Source: Polaribacter filamentus (GTDB lineage: Bacteria > Bacteroidota > Bacteroidia > Flavobacteriales > Flavobacteriaceae). From it: DNA of 64,000 nt. The stretch is from assembly GCF_002943715.1 (NCBI RefSeq), contig NZ_MQUA01000013.1:799001-863000 (forward strand). Direction: 5' to 3'. Positions 1 through 8,187 of the stretch are shown here, piece by piece. The notes below the pieces were generated by a model, which saw only the letters and a list, made by a program, of their open reading frames with translations, had not been told where the DNA came from and ran no database searches. Position numbers and translations under genes: made by a program. Every line of letters begins with the position of its first letter. Position 1 is the first letter of the stretch.

Positions 1-2
1 TT

Positions 3-338
3 GTTTTAATAGGATCTGTTAGAAACAGTAAGTATCAACGCATAAAAGAAAGTGTGTTGCTTAGAACATTAGGCGCTAAGAGCAAACAAATTCTGCAAAT
101 TACAGCACTTGAATATGTCTATTTAGGGATGTTGGGCAGTTTGGTTGGTATCTTATTATCGCTTGTAAGCAGTCAATTATTAGCGACGTTAGTATTTAAA
201 GAACCATTTATCCCCTCTGTCGTTCCGTTTTTAGTATTTCTACCAGGTATTACGCTTTTGGTGTTACTCATTGGTTTGAGCAATATTAGAGGTGTTTTAA
301 AAAGTCCGCCATTAGAGGTTCTAAGAAAAGAAGGATAA
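3..338 (+). CDS. FtsX-like ABC transporter permease, C-terminal part
   Basis: The reading frame is open from the first bases of the window and ends at TAA 336-338, so the gene starts upstream of the window. The visible part of about 111 residues contains the FtsX-family signature after the third-from-last helix (R-x-x-E-S-V-L-L-R-T-L-G-A-K), then two to three hydrophobic segments and a short charged tail ending RKEG. In MacB/LolCE/FtsX-type permeases this region couples the membrane domain to the ATPase. An internal GTG at 54 would give a 94-residue protein but is not a real start, because homologous sequence continues upstream. The partner ATPase is not visible. The family assignment is firm; the substrate is unknown. 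Confidence 0.85.
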   Translation, partial: VLIGSVRNSKYQRIKESVLLRTLGAKSKQILQITALEYVYLGMLGSLVGILLSLVSSQLLATLVFKEPFIPSVVPFLVFLPGITLLVLLIGLSNIRGVLKSPPLEVLRKEG

Positions 339-524
339 TTGTATCCTAATAAAGCTGCAAGAACTAGTTTTCATGCTTAAAAACACGGAATTCAGAGCTT
401 AGTTACCTGAGATTGGTAAGTTTTACCGGCGTGTCTATATTTAGTAAGCTCTTAAATTTAATATTTGACTTATGATAAAAAAGTACGGTAATCAATTTAG
501 AGTAATGATTGTAGAACTTGTAAA
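339..524. other. intergenic, nothing recognised
   Basis: AT-rich spacer between the permease and an IS3 scar. No convincing terminator, promoter or short gene was seen. Confidence 0.4.
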
Positions 525-758
525 TTCATATCATACATCCAATTATTAAATGCTCTTGATGAATACATTAATTGGCATGATATTAAAAGGTTACATTCTA
601 GTTTAGGATATTTATTCCCTCTAGAAATAAAATTGAGAGGAAGTATTAAAGAGGTAGCCTACAAAATAGGTACCTATCTGCAAGGCAATCCACTCATGAC
701 CGATGTGAGTTCATCGCAGCGGCCGGTAGTTAAGTTTGTTTCTATGAATTTACCTTAA
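525..758 (+). pseudogene. IS3-family transposase OrfB, C-terminal remnant
   Basis: One frame without a start codon reads ...ALDEYINWHDIKRLHSSLGY..., which is the typical end of the IS3-family OrfB integrase domain (x-Y-I-x-x-Y-N-x-x-R-x-H-S-x-L-G-Y). The catalytic DDE core is missing, so only the last part of the gene survives. The frame continues to a stop at 756-758, but the last 30 codons or so do not look like transposase and are probably fused flanking DNA. It is not identical to the IS3 remnant at 50.8-51.9 kb. It marks an old insertion and deletion next to the IS982 copy. Confidence 0.7.
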
Positions 759-873
759 AAGTAGTCAAAAGGGCAATGGAAAATAAAAATGAATACACCT
801 ATTTAATAATAGTATATAGTTTAAAATAAACTAAGAATCTAATGATTCAAAAAAAAACAAAAATATATAGGTA

Positions 874-1855
874 ACCCGTTGTGCATTATAAATAGTTAAA
901 AAAAGTTATTCATTTGACTATTAAAAGTCGTATATTTAATTGACAATCAATCGATTAAATACGATGAATAACTTTAGAGCAAATTACGATAAAATTTTAG
1001 AAGTCTTAGCCACAATTACAGAAAAGGAACAATTTTTACGTCAAAACAGGAAACCAAAACTAAAAGACATTGAATTAATCGCTATGAATTTAACAGCAGA
1101 ATATATGGGTATAGACAGTGAATGTCAGTTGTTTCGGGATATTCCAGAATATTTGTTTGCTAAAATAGAGCGATCAGTTTACAATAAACGGAAGCGAAAA
1201 TTATTTTTTGCCATTGAATTTATAAGAACTCAACTCTCCAATAAGTTCACGGAGTTTGAAAACTATTATGTAGTAGATAGTATGCCTTTGGAGATTGTAA
1301 AACTCTCAAGAAGCGGGAGAAGTAAAGTTTGTAAAGAGTACTTTTATTCAGCCCCAAATAGAGGTTATTGTGCTAGTCAAAACATGCATTATTATGGCTA
1401 TAAAATACATGCTGTTTGTTCTATTGATGGCGTGTTTAAAAGTTTTGATATTAGCAAAGCTTCTGTACATGATATTCATTATTTAAAAGACATTAAAAAT
1501 CAGTTTAATAACTGTGTGGTTTTAGGGGACAAAGGATACCTAAGTGCGGACTATCAGTTAGATTTATTTGAGAGTAAACAAATTAAATTAGAAGTTCCAA
1601 TGCGTAAAAATCAACAGAATTACAAAAAACAAACGTATATTTTTAGGAAGAAAAGAAAACGAATTGAGACCTTGTTTTCTCAACTTTGTGACCAGTTTAA
1701 AATACGGAATAATTATGCGAAAACTTTTGAAGGTTTTAAGACAAGAATTCTCTCAAAATTAACAGCACTAACTATCATTCAATACATTAACAAATTTGTT
1801 TTTAATAGGAATATAAACAATTTAAAAGTCAATATTGTTTAAATGCACAACGGGT
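874..1855 (+). mobile_element. IS982-family insertion sequence, copy 1 (982 bp)
   Basis: The element is bounded by perfect 14-bp inverted repeats (ACCCGTTGTGCATT at the left, its complement at the right). It is flanked by a 7-bp direct repeat ATAGGTA (867-873 and 1856-1862), which is the target-site duplication. The element has the same length and terminal repeats as the copy at 29028-30009, and the encoded proteins are identical, so at least one transposition is recent. It lies 53 bp upstream of the marC start, so it separates marC from whatever promoter lay further upstream. Confidence 0.93.
964..1842 (+). CDS. IS982-family transposase
   Basis: DDE transposase that catalyses transposition of the surrounding element. 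Counting from an in-frame TTG at 940 (300 residues), the likely catalytic residues are D113 in YYVVDSMPLE, D197 in VLGDKGYLS and E243 in KRIETLFSQL, the spacing expected for IS982. I prefer the ATG at 964 (292 residues, MNNFRANYDK) because the TTG at 940 has no visible ribosome-binding signal; the extra eight residues are not conserved-looking. The gene fills the element and stops 13 bp before the right terminus. It is intact and probably active. Confidence 0.9.
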   Translation: MNNFRANYDKILEVLATITEKEQFLRQNRKPKLKDIELIAMNLTAEYMGIDSECQLFRDIPEYLFAKIERSVYNKRKRKLFFAIEFIRTQLSNKFTEFENYYVVDSMPLEIVKLSRSGRSKVCKEYFYSAPNRGYCASQNMHYYGYKIHAVCSIDGVFKSFDISKASVHDIHYLKDIKNQFNNCVVLGDKGYLSADYQLDLFESKQIKLEVPMRKNQQNYKKQTYIFRKKRKRIETLFSQLCDQFKIRNNYAKTFEGFKTRILSKLTALTIIQYINKFVFNRNINNLKVNIV

Positions 1856-1908
1856 ATAGGTAATAAGAAAGTAATTTAAGTTCTTTCACTTTTAAAATTT
1901 CGCATTAT

Positions 1909-2528
1909 ATGGATAACCTACTAACATTCTCGATTACCGTATTTACAGGTTTTTTTGCTATAACGAACCCGATATCAAACATGACTGTTTTTGTTTCGTT
2001 GACACAAGGCTTAGAAAAAAAAACAAAAAGAGCTATTAATAAAAAATCCAACTTAATTGCGTTTACAATTGTTACTGTATTTATTCTTTTAGGTAAATAT
2101 ATTTTTGAATTATTTAATATTAGTATTCCTGCATTTAAAATAACAGGGGGTATTTTAATTTTTTTATTGGTTTTGAAATGTTACAGTCAAAACAATCTAA
2201 TATGAAAAGTATTAAAAATGTCAATGTACATGAAGATATTGCAGTATCACCATTAGCAATACCTATTTTAGCAGGCCCGGGAACGATTGTAACGGCTATG
2301 AATTTTGTATCTAATGCAGCTCCTTTACAAATTTTCTTAGTAATTGCTATTTTTGGATCTATGAGTTTATTAACTTATTTTACTTTTAGATTAAGCGATC
2401 TTATCGTTAAAACCGTTGGTAATAATGTAATTTCAGTAATAGGGAAAATTATGGGATTAATTATTGCAATAATTGGTACCGGTATGATCATACAAGGAAT
2501 TAAGATTACTTTTAAATTATTGTCTTAA
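1909..2528 (+). pseudogene. MarC-family integral membrane protein, frameshifted
   Basis: The N-terminal frame (1909-2205) carries MarC features: F-F-A-I-T-N-P-I-S-N after the first helix and F-K-I-T-G-G-I-L-I-F. The continuation lies in another frame (to 2528) and contains the second conserved half, P-L-A-I-P-I-L-A-G-P-G-T-I. The break is at a run of seven T (2159-2165). Adding one T restores the conserved reading ILIFFIGFEMLQ through both halves, giving about 206 residues, normal for MarC. It could be a true pseudogene or a homopolymer consensus error. MarC proteins are polytopic inner-membrane proteins of uncertain transport function. The start is an ATG 53 bp after the IS982 right end. Confidence 0.85.
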
Positions 2529-2954
2529 TCTTTTTTTTTTAACCGACCTATTTTTATTCTAGTAAAAACTTAAGAGGCATGAAGCGGCTATGCATTTATA
2601 GAATTTAACGGTTAGTGCGCGACAGTGCAATATCTTGTAGAATGTAAGAAAAATAAAATAAATCTAGATTCCTGCGGGTCTCAGGAAGGTTTATTTATTT
2701 GAATTTATCTCGAGCATTACTCAAATGAAAGTATATTTTATTGAAAGTATTGAGTGTAGCTATCGAATGGTCAGTGAAAAAAAAATAAAACTTAGAAGCT
2801 ATAACAATAAATCAATTATTTTTCAACAAGCTCAGAAAGACATCGTAACTATTCAATTGTCATTTTAATAAAGCATAAATAAAAATCTTATAACAGGAAA
2901 TATAAACTATTAAAAGAGTGCCTCATTCTTCACAATGGGAAAATAATAACCAAC
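2529..2954. other. intergenic between convergent genes
   Basis: About 425 bp between marC and the terminator of the leftward operon. It is AT-rich with scattered stops in all frames. I see no gene, RNA or repeat I can support. Confidence 0.4.
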
Positions 2955-2990
2955 AAAAAAGGTTGTCTTTGTAAGACAACCTTTTTTTAA
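2955..2990 (-). terminator. intrinsic terminator, probably bidirectional
   Basis: A ten-base stem AGGTTGTCTT / AAGACAACCT with a short loop is flanked by A-runs on one side and T-runs on the other. It sits 18 bp beyond the stop of the DJ-1/PfpI gene and would end the leftward operon. The U-tracts on both strands would also serve transcripts coming from marC. Confidence 0.85.
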
Positions 2991-3007
2991 TAAAATAAAA
3001 ATAAATT

Positions 3008-3814
3008 TTATTTTAAACTTGCTAATAATTTTTCTGCAACTAGTTCAGAAGAAGCTGGATTCTGACCAGTAATTAAATTACCATCCTGAATAGCGTACGC
3101 TGCCCAATCTTCTTTTTTAGAATAGATACCGCCATTTTTACTTAACATATCTTCCACTAAAAAAGGAACGATCTTTGTAAGACCAACAGCAGCTTCTTCT
3201 GTATTTGTAAATCCGGTTACTTTTTTACCTTTTACTAATGGTGTTCCATCGGCATTTTTTACACTCTGCAAAGCAGCTGGTGCATGACATACAAAAGCAA
3301 TTGGTTTTGCCTGATTATTAAACTTTTCAATTAAAGCAATCGACGTTTTATCGTTTGCTAAATCCCATAAAGGTCCGTGTCCTCCTGGATAAAAGACAGC
3401 ATCAAAATCATCAGGATTCATGTCTGATAATTTATGTGTATTTGCAATTTTAGCTTTTGCATCCGCATCTTTATTGAAACGCTCTGTATCTGCTGTTGCA
3501 GCATCTGGAGTATCACTACTTGGATCAATTGGTGCAGCGCCTCCTTTTGGAGTTGCAATTGTAATTGTTGCGCCTTTGTCTAATAAGTTATAATATGGAT
3601 TTGCAAATTCTTCTACCCAAAATCCTGTTTTTTTTCCTGTATCTCCTAATTTATCATGAGATGTTACTACAAATAATATGTTCATTTTTTTACTTTTTAA
3701 AATTGTTGTTATTTCTTCTGAAACGTTTTCAGAAGATACTCGTGTTTTATTGTTTTTACAACTTGAGGCTGTAATAATTGTTAGTGCTAAAAGGATTGAT
3801 TTTATTATTTTCAT
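3008..3814 (-). CDS. DJ-1/PfpI-family (Hsp31-like) lipoprotein
   Basis: 268 residues. A lipoprotein signal peptide (lipobox ITASSC, lipidated C19) precedes a class-I glutamine amidotransferase-like DJ-1/PfpI domain from about residue 44. The nucleophile elbow is AFVCHAPAA (C176, followed by H177), and E68/E69 in FWVEEF match the acid that supports the cysteine in Hsp31/GATase1-like members. Related proteins act as glyoxalase III, deglycase or holding chaperones; lipidation would place this one outside the inner membrane. It is the last gene of a five-gene leftward operon, 8 bp after the alcohol dehydrogenase. A truncated paralogue of its C-terminal part lies at 51974-52210. The family is certain; the exact reaction is inferred. 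Confidence 0.9.
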   Translation of the reverse strand: MKIIKSILLALTIITASSCKNNKTRVSSENVSEEITTILKSKKMNILFVVTSHDKLGDTGKKTGFWVEEFANPYYNLLDKGATITIATPKGGAAPIDPSSDTPDAATADTERFNKDADAKAKIANTHKLSDMNPDDFDAVFYPGGHGPLWDLANDKTSIALIEKFNNQAKPIAFVCHAPAALQSVKNADGTPLVKGKKVTGFTNTEEAAVGLTKIVPFLVEDMLSKNGGIYSKKEDWAAYAIQDGNLITGQNPASSELVAEKLLASLK

Positions 3815-3822
3815 AGTGCTAT

Positions 3823-4983
3823 TTAGTACGCCATTTTTACAATTTTCTCTACTTTATCTGGTGATAACGATTGATGCTCGCCTAATCCTAACCAACCACG
3901 ATCTGTAAAACGTTGTGCTATTTTTTCGGCCGTTCCTTCGTAATCCTTTGTATAATCAGATAATTTGGTATCGATGTCTAATTCGTGGAAAAAAGCAACT
4001 GTTTTTTCAATTGCAGCATATGCTTTATCATCAGTGTTTCCATCCGTAATATTCCAAACACGTGCTGCATATTGCGCTAATTTTTCTTTCTTAGCTTCAA
4101 AATTGAACTTATAATGGCTTGGTGCAATTACTGCTAGCGTTCGTGCGTGATCAATCCCAAATAAAGCCGTTAACTCATGACCCATTGCGTGAACTGCCCA
4201 ATCTGTTGGGACTCCTTTCTGAATTAATCCATTTAAAGCCATCGTACAACTCCACATAAAGTTAGAAGCCGCTTTGTAATCTGTTGGATCTTTTAATACT
4301 TTCGGAGCAACCTTAATAATGGTTTGTAAAATACTTTCTGCAAAACGGTCTTGTAATAAAGCTTCCGTCGGATACGTCATATATTGCTCTAAAACATGCG
4401 TAAAAGCATCCATTAATCCGTTTGCCAATTGATGCTGCGGAATAGAAGCAATTACTTGCGGATCTAAAATAGAAAATTCAGGAAACAGCCCTGGACCACC
4501 CATTGACAATTTCTCTTTGGTTTCTTTTCTTGTAATTACCGCACCAGAATTCATTTCAGAACCTGTTGCTGGTAACGTTAAAACCGTTCCAAAAGGCATT
4601 CCTTTCTCGGTTCTAATATTTTTTGATAAAATATCCCAAGGAGTCTCACCTTCAAATAAAGCTGCAGAGGATAAAAATTTTGTTCCGTCTATTACAGAAC
4701 CTCCACCAACGGCTAATAAATAAGTTATTTTCTCATCTTTAATTACCTTTAAAGCATCCATCAACAAAGCATATTCAGGATTCGCAGGGATACCGCCAAA
4801 TTCAACAATATTAACTTTCGCTAATGCTTTTTTTACTTGGTCGTAAATTCCGTTTTTCTTGATACTTCCGCCACCATACAATAGTAAAACTTTGGCATCT
4901 TTAGGGATTTCATTTTCTAATTTTTTAATAGAATCCTTTCCAAATATAATTTTAGTCGGATTTTTAAATTCAAAATTGTTCAT
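3823..4983 (-). CDS. yqhD: YqhD-type iron-containing NADP alcohol dehydrogenase
   Basis: 386 residues, the same length as E. coli YqhD (387). The GGGSVIDG nucleotide-binding motif is at residues 93-100, and metal ligands D192, H196, H265 and H279 match the family pattern (GLMDAFTHVLEQ and VHAMGHELTALFGIDHART). The enzyme reduces toxic short-chain aldehydes such as those from lipid peroxidation and methylglyoxal, using NADPH. It lies between the nitroreductase (39 bp upstream) and the DJ-1 lipoprotein (8 bp downstream), both compatible with carbonyl or electrophile stress. It is probably controlled by the TetR regulator at the head of the operon. Confidence 0.93.
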   Translation of the reverse strand: MNNFEFKNPTKIIFGKDSIKKLENEIPKDAKVLLLYGGGSIKKNGIYDQVKKALAKVNIVEFGGIPANPEYALLMDALKVIKDEKITYLLAVGGGSVIDGTKFLSSAALFEGETPWDILSKNIRTEKGMPFGTVLTLPATGSEMNSGAVITRKETKEKLSMGGPGLFPEFSILDPQVIASIPQHQLANGLMDAFTHVLEQYMTYPTEALLQDRFAESILQTIIKVAPKVLKDPTDYKAASNFMWSCTMALNGLIQKGVPTDWAVHAMGHELTALFGIDHARTLAVIAPSHYKFNFEAKKEKLAQYAARVWNITDGNTDDKAYAAIEKTVAFFHELDIDTKLSDYTKDYEGTAEKIAQRFTDRGWLGLGEHQSLSPDKVEKIVKMAY

Positions 4984-5022
4984 CTTCTTTTCTTTTTAAT
5001 CGGTTCACTTAAAACGGATTCA

Positions 5023-5655
5023 CTATTCAATTACGGTCACTAATTCTGCCATAGGTTTTCTAACTTTTACTAAGTTTACCAGCCAATCTTTATCCTCTTG
5101 TCTGTAACCTAATGGTAATAAAACAGCGCTACGCAATCCTTTTTCACGTAATCCTAAAATTTTGTCTACTGCATTCGCATCAAAACCTTCTAACGGAGTT
5201 GAATCTACATTTTCATAAGCTGCTGCAGTAATTGCTTGAGAAAAAGCAATATATGCTTGTTTAGCCGCATGATTAAAATTCTCTTCGGCATCTTTTTGAG
5301 GATACGAGCCTAATAACATTTGACGGTAGTTTTCCCAACCTTCGTTTTTAAAGCCACGGATTTCGTTAGTTAAATCGAACATGTGGTTAATTCTATCTTC
5401 TGTGTACGTGTCCCAAGCAGCAAAAACGAGTAGGTGAGAGCAGTCTGTAACCACAGATTGATTCCAGGCAACTGGTCTAATTTCTTCTTTAATAGCTTGA
5501 TTTTTAACTACAAAAATCTCGAAAGGTTGCAATCCGCTAGATGTTGGCGCCAAACGTGCAGCTTCTAAAATACGTTCTATTTTATCTTCTGATACTTTTT
5601 TACCATTCATCGCTTTTGCAGCGTATCTCCAGTTTAATTTGTCTAATAATTCCAT
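5023..5655 (-). CDS. NAD(P)H-dependent nitroreductase-family oxidoreductase
   Basis: 210 residues of the FMN-binding nitroreductase fold. Family hallmarks are the N-terminal RYAAKAM (usually R-x-x-x-x-x-F), the LEAARLAPTSSGLQPFEIFV segment that lines the flavin, and ...LGLREKGLRSAVLLPLGYR near the C-terminus (the G-Y-R FMN phosphate site). Such enzymes reduce quinones, nitro compounds or enals with NAD(P)H. It is third in the operon, 20 bp after the NAD(P)-binding protein and upstream of the aldehyde reductase. The substrate cannot be read from the sequence. Confidence 0.92.
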   Translation of the reverse strand: MELLDKLNWRYAAKAMNGKKVSEDKIERILEAARLAPTSSGLQPFEIFVVKNQAIKEEIRPVAWNQSVVTDCSHLLVFAAWDTYTEDRINHMFDLTNEIRGFKNEGWENYRQMLLGSYPQKDAEENFNHAAKQAYIAFSQAITAAAYENVDSTPLEGFDANAVDKILGLREKGLRSAVLLPLGYRQEDKDWLVNLVKVRKPMAELVTVIE

Positions 5656-5675
5656 TTAAATCAATTTTATTTTAA

Positions 5676-6338
5676 TTATTTTTTGGATAATTTTAATATC
5701 TGGTTTGAAGTAATGATGACTTCGGCATTCATTTTCTTATTTGCCAAATAAAGCATCGCTTTCGCAATATTTTCGGCGTCTATTGTTTTGTACTGTTTTA
5801 AATTTCCGATAAGTAGGGGTTGCATTAGTTTAAAAACTACCAAGGCTATTTTTTCACCTATTCTTTGTTCTTTTCGCTCTCCGCTAATCAAAGAAGGTCT
5901 TAAAATAAAGCTGTTTTTTATGCGTTGTTGTAACACAGCATATTCCATTTCACCCTTTGTTTTATTATAGAATATGGTACTTCTTTTATTCGCTCCCATT
6001 GAAGAAATCACTAAAAATGTCTCAATATTATTTTCTTTAGCAAGTTTTGCTGCAGTTACCGGAATACCGTAATCAATTTGTTTGTAACGTTTTTTGTCAG
6101 GTGTTTTTTTTGCAGTTGTACCAATGCAGCAAAACACTTCATCTGCAGTAAAATCAACCTTAAATTTCTCTAATTCTAGTAAATTACCTATAAATTGGGT
6201 TACTTTATTTGGCAATTTTTCAATTTTAGAACGCGAAAACAATTTTATACTTTCGTATCTTTTATCTTCAATTAATTTATGAAGTAAAATAGTACCTGTT
6301 AAACCTGATGCTCCTAATATTATAGCTGTCTTTTTCAT
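5676..6338 (-). CDS. NAD(P)-binding Rossmann protein (TIP30/NmrA-like)
   Basis: 220 residues. The N-terminal dinucleotide-binding motif GASGLTGTILL (G-x-x-G-x-x-G) is at about residues 9-19. Further family features are an F-C-C-I-G-T-T segment, an S-S-M-G-A motif and Y-N-K-T-K-G-E-M-E with the SDR-like Tyr and Lys. The family is the atypical short-chain dehydrogenase group that includes HTATIP2/TIP30-like and oxidoreductase YwnB-like proteins. The start codon lies 1 bp after the TetR stop, so the two are translationally close. The substrate is unknown; its place in the operon suggests a role in carbonyl or redox stress. Confidence 0.85.
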   Translation of the reverse strand: MKKTAIILGASGLTGTILLHKLIEDKRYESIKLFSRSKIEKLPNKVTQFIGNLLELEKFKVDFTADEVFCCIGTTAKKTPDKKRYKQIDYGIPVTAAKLAKENNIETFLVISSMGANKRSTIFYNKTKGEMEYAVLQQRIKNSFILRPSLISGERKEQRIGEKIALVVFKLMQPLLIGNLKQYKTIDAENIAKAMLYLANKKMNAEVIITSNQILKLSKK

Positions 6339-6339
6339 A

Positions 6340-6924
6340 TTATTTAAAAACTTTTATACTGTTCCAAGCCAATTGATAGGCTTCTTTTAAATGTGTTTTA
6401 TCCAAAGTAAATGCTCCTCGTTTTTGAGACATCATTAAAAATGACAACGGATTAATAGCATACGCGTACAAAATATAATCGGACATTGGTTTTACAATAC
6501 CTTCTTTTTTACCACGAGCCCATAGGTCGAGTAGTGGTTGCAAATGTTTGATTCCTTCTTGTCTGCTGGCTTCATCAATAATTGGTGTATTATCGCACTG
6601 CGCTAAAAACATGGCGTTTTCACACTCATTTAGTTTGAAATCTGCAATGCGATTCCAAATCAATTCGAACCCAGCCTCAACTGGCATTGTTACATTATAA
6701 CTTTCAAAAGCATATTTTGTATATGCTGCTTTTACTTCAATATAAGTTTTATTTACTAAGTCCTGTTTATTTTCGAAATACAAATAAATAGTAGCTGGAG
6801 AAACGTTCGCCATTTTTGCAATTTTACTCATTGGTGTAGCGTGGAAACCATTATTGTTTACCAACTCAATTGTTGCTTTTACAAGTGCATTCCGTTTATC
6901 GATACTTTTTTGAAGTGTTGCCAT
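6340..6924 (-). CDS. TetR/AcrR-family transcriptional regulator
   Basis: 194 residues from ATG 6924. The N-terminal helix-turn-helix is classic TetR (GFHATPMSKIAKMANVSPAT then IYLYFENKQDLV at about residues 27-60). The C-terminal part is a ligand-binding domain. A TTG at 6945 would add seven residues, but it overlaps the TATATTTG promoter element, so I prefer the ATG. It is first in the operon with the NAD(P)-binding protein, nitroreductase, YqhD and DJ-1 lipoprotein. An inverted repeat AATGAA-TG-TTCATT lies just upstream, consistent with autoregulation and release by an electrophile or aldehyde signal (inference). Confidence 0.92.
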   Translation of the reverse strand: MATLQKSIDKRNALVKATIELVNNNGFHATPMSKIAKMANVSPATIYLYFENKQDLVNKTYIEVKAAYTKYAFESYNVTMPVEAGFELIWNRIADFKLNECENAMFLAQCDNTPIIDEASRQEGIKHLQPLLDLWARGKKEGIVKPMSDYILYAYAINPLSFLMMSQKRGAFTLDKTHLKEAYQLAWNSIKVFK

Positions 6925-6941
6925 ATTGCTTTTATCCTGAT

Positions 6942-6949
6942 GCAAATAT
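6942..6949 (-). promoter_or_regulatory. TAnnTTTG -7 element of the TetR operon
   Basis: On the minus strand the sequence TATATTTG matches the Bacteroidota -7 consensus TAnnTTTG exactly, 18 bp before the preferred ATG. No clear -33 TTTG is present; the operator-like repeat occupies that region. Confidence 0.55.
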
Positions 6950-6957
6950 ATAACAAA

Positions 6958-6971
6958 AATGAATGTTCATT
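6958..6971. promoter_or_regulatory. probable TetR operator
   Basis: AATGAA TG TTCATT is a perfect 6-bp inverted repeat with a 2-bp spacer, close to the TGAATGnnCATTCA-like operators of many TetR regulators. It lies about 10 bp upstream of the -7 element, where bound repressor would block RNA polymerase. Confidence 0.6.
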
Positions 6972-7092
6972 CTTTTTTGGATAAACATTTATATATTCTT
7001 TAATAAACAAAATTGATAGTTGTAAATTTAAATTACGGATTAGATGTAAAGTAAAAATATATTAGACGATTAGATTATGAATAATAAAATTA

Positions 7093-7991
7093 TTAAGAGT
7101 ACAAAATCAGAAAAACTCCTATCATTATTCCAAATAAGGGAATTAATTTCTTACGTTTATTTTTTTCTTTAAAGAGAAGTCCACCAACAACAACTGCAAT
7201 TAAAATCTGACTTCGTTTTATAGCAGACAACAACATAATAAGTGCATCAGGATCTTGCAAAGCTTTAAAGTAGAAATAATCTGCAGCCTGCAATAAAACC
7301 CCCACCGCTATAATAGACCATCTAAATTTAAATGCTTTTCGTTTTTCTGCATATGGAAACCAGTTAATAGTTAAGATAACCAATAAAATAAGTATAGTAT
7401 ATAAGCAAAACCAAAATTGTAAGGTTTGTGGATTTAAACTTAAATTCTGAATTAAAAATTTATCATACAAACCACTAGAAGCACCTAAGAAGGTAGCGCC
7501 AATAATAGCAAAAATCCATTTATTACGTTTAAAATTAATGCCTTCTTGTTTTCCTATTCTAGAATACAAAATCACCGAAAAAGTAATAAAGAAAAAGCCC
7601 ATCCATTGATATTAATTAGGACTTTCCTTATAAATAACAATAGCCCCAATAAGGGTAAAAAAAGGCCCAGCAGAGCGAATTGGAGTAACAATAGTAATTG
7701 TTAAATGCTTTAAAGCCTGATAGGCTAAAATCCAAGAAGCAGCCATTATTGCAGATTTTATAAAAATAAAACCATGTATTTTCCAAGAAAATTGCTGAAA
7801 ATTATAACCATTTTCTAGCGCATAATCAGGATAAAAAATAGCGAGTCCATAAAATATTGCAACAAATAAAAATCCCCTAGAAATAGTGCCTAAAAGAACA
7901 GGGAACACTTCATTACCTTTTACTGCACGTTTTTTACTAAATTATGTACTCCTAAAAAAAGTGCAGCCAATAAGCCTAAATACATCCACAT
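7093..7991 (-). pseudogene. EamA/DMT-family permease, broken by a stop and a frameshift
   Basis: Minus-strand remnants reconstruct one drug/metabolite transporter of about 300 residues. The start is ATG 7991 (MWMYLGLLAALFLG). A one-base contraction in a T-run on the plus strand (7930-7935) breaks the frame; one extra base restores VKKRAVKGNEVFPVLL. The second half has a TAA at 7612-7614 inside ...IYKESPN*YQWMGFFFITF... in the same frame, so it is a nonsense change, not an indel. Both EamA repeats (about five helices each) are recognisable. Two independent lesions argue for genuine inactivation, although the homopolymer lesion alone could be a consensus error. Confidence 0.85.
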
Positions 7992-8121
7992 GGCGCGAAT
8001 ATACTTTTTAAAGTTATTTTAGAATTAGAATAGTTGTCGTTTTAATATTTTTTTACAAAATATACTAAGTTTTAGAAAAGTAGAATTTCCTATTAAAAAT
8101 CAATATAAAAACTACCTATTT

Positions 8122-8153
8122 ATTGTAAACTCTTCATTTTACAGCTACTTTTG
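8122..8153 (+). promoter_or_regulatory. promoter of the prolyl oligopeptidase gene
   Basis: A -33-like ATTG (8122-8125) is followed after 20 bp by TACTTTTG (8146-8153), a full match to TAnnTTTG. The ATG at 8188 is 34 bp downstream. Confidence 0.55.
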
Positions 8154-8187
8154 ACTCTTAAAAATTATTATTGAAAAGTAAAAATAA

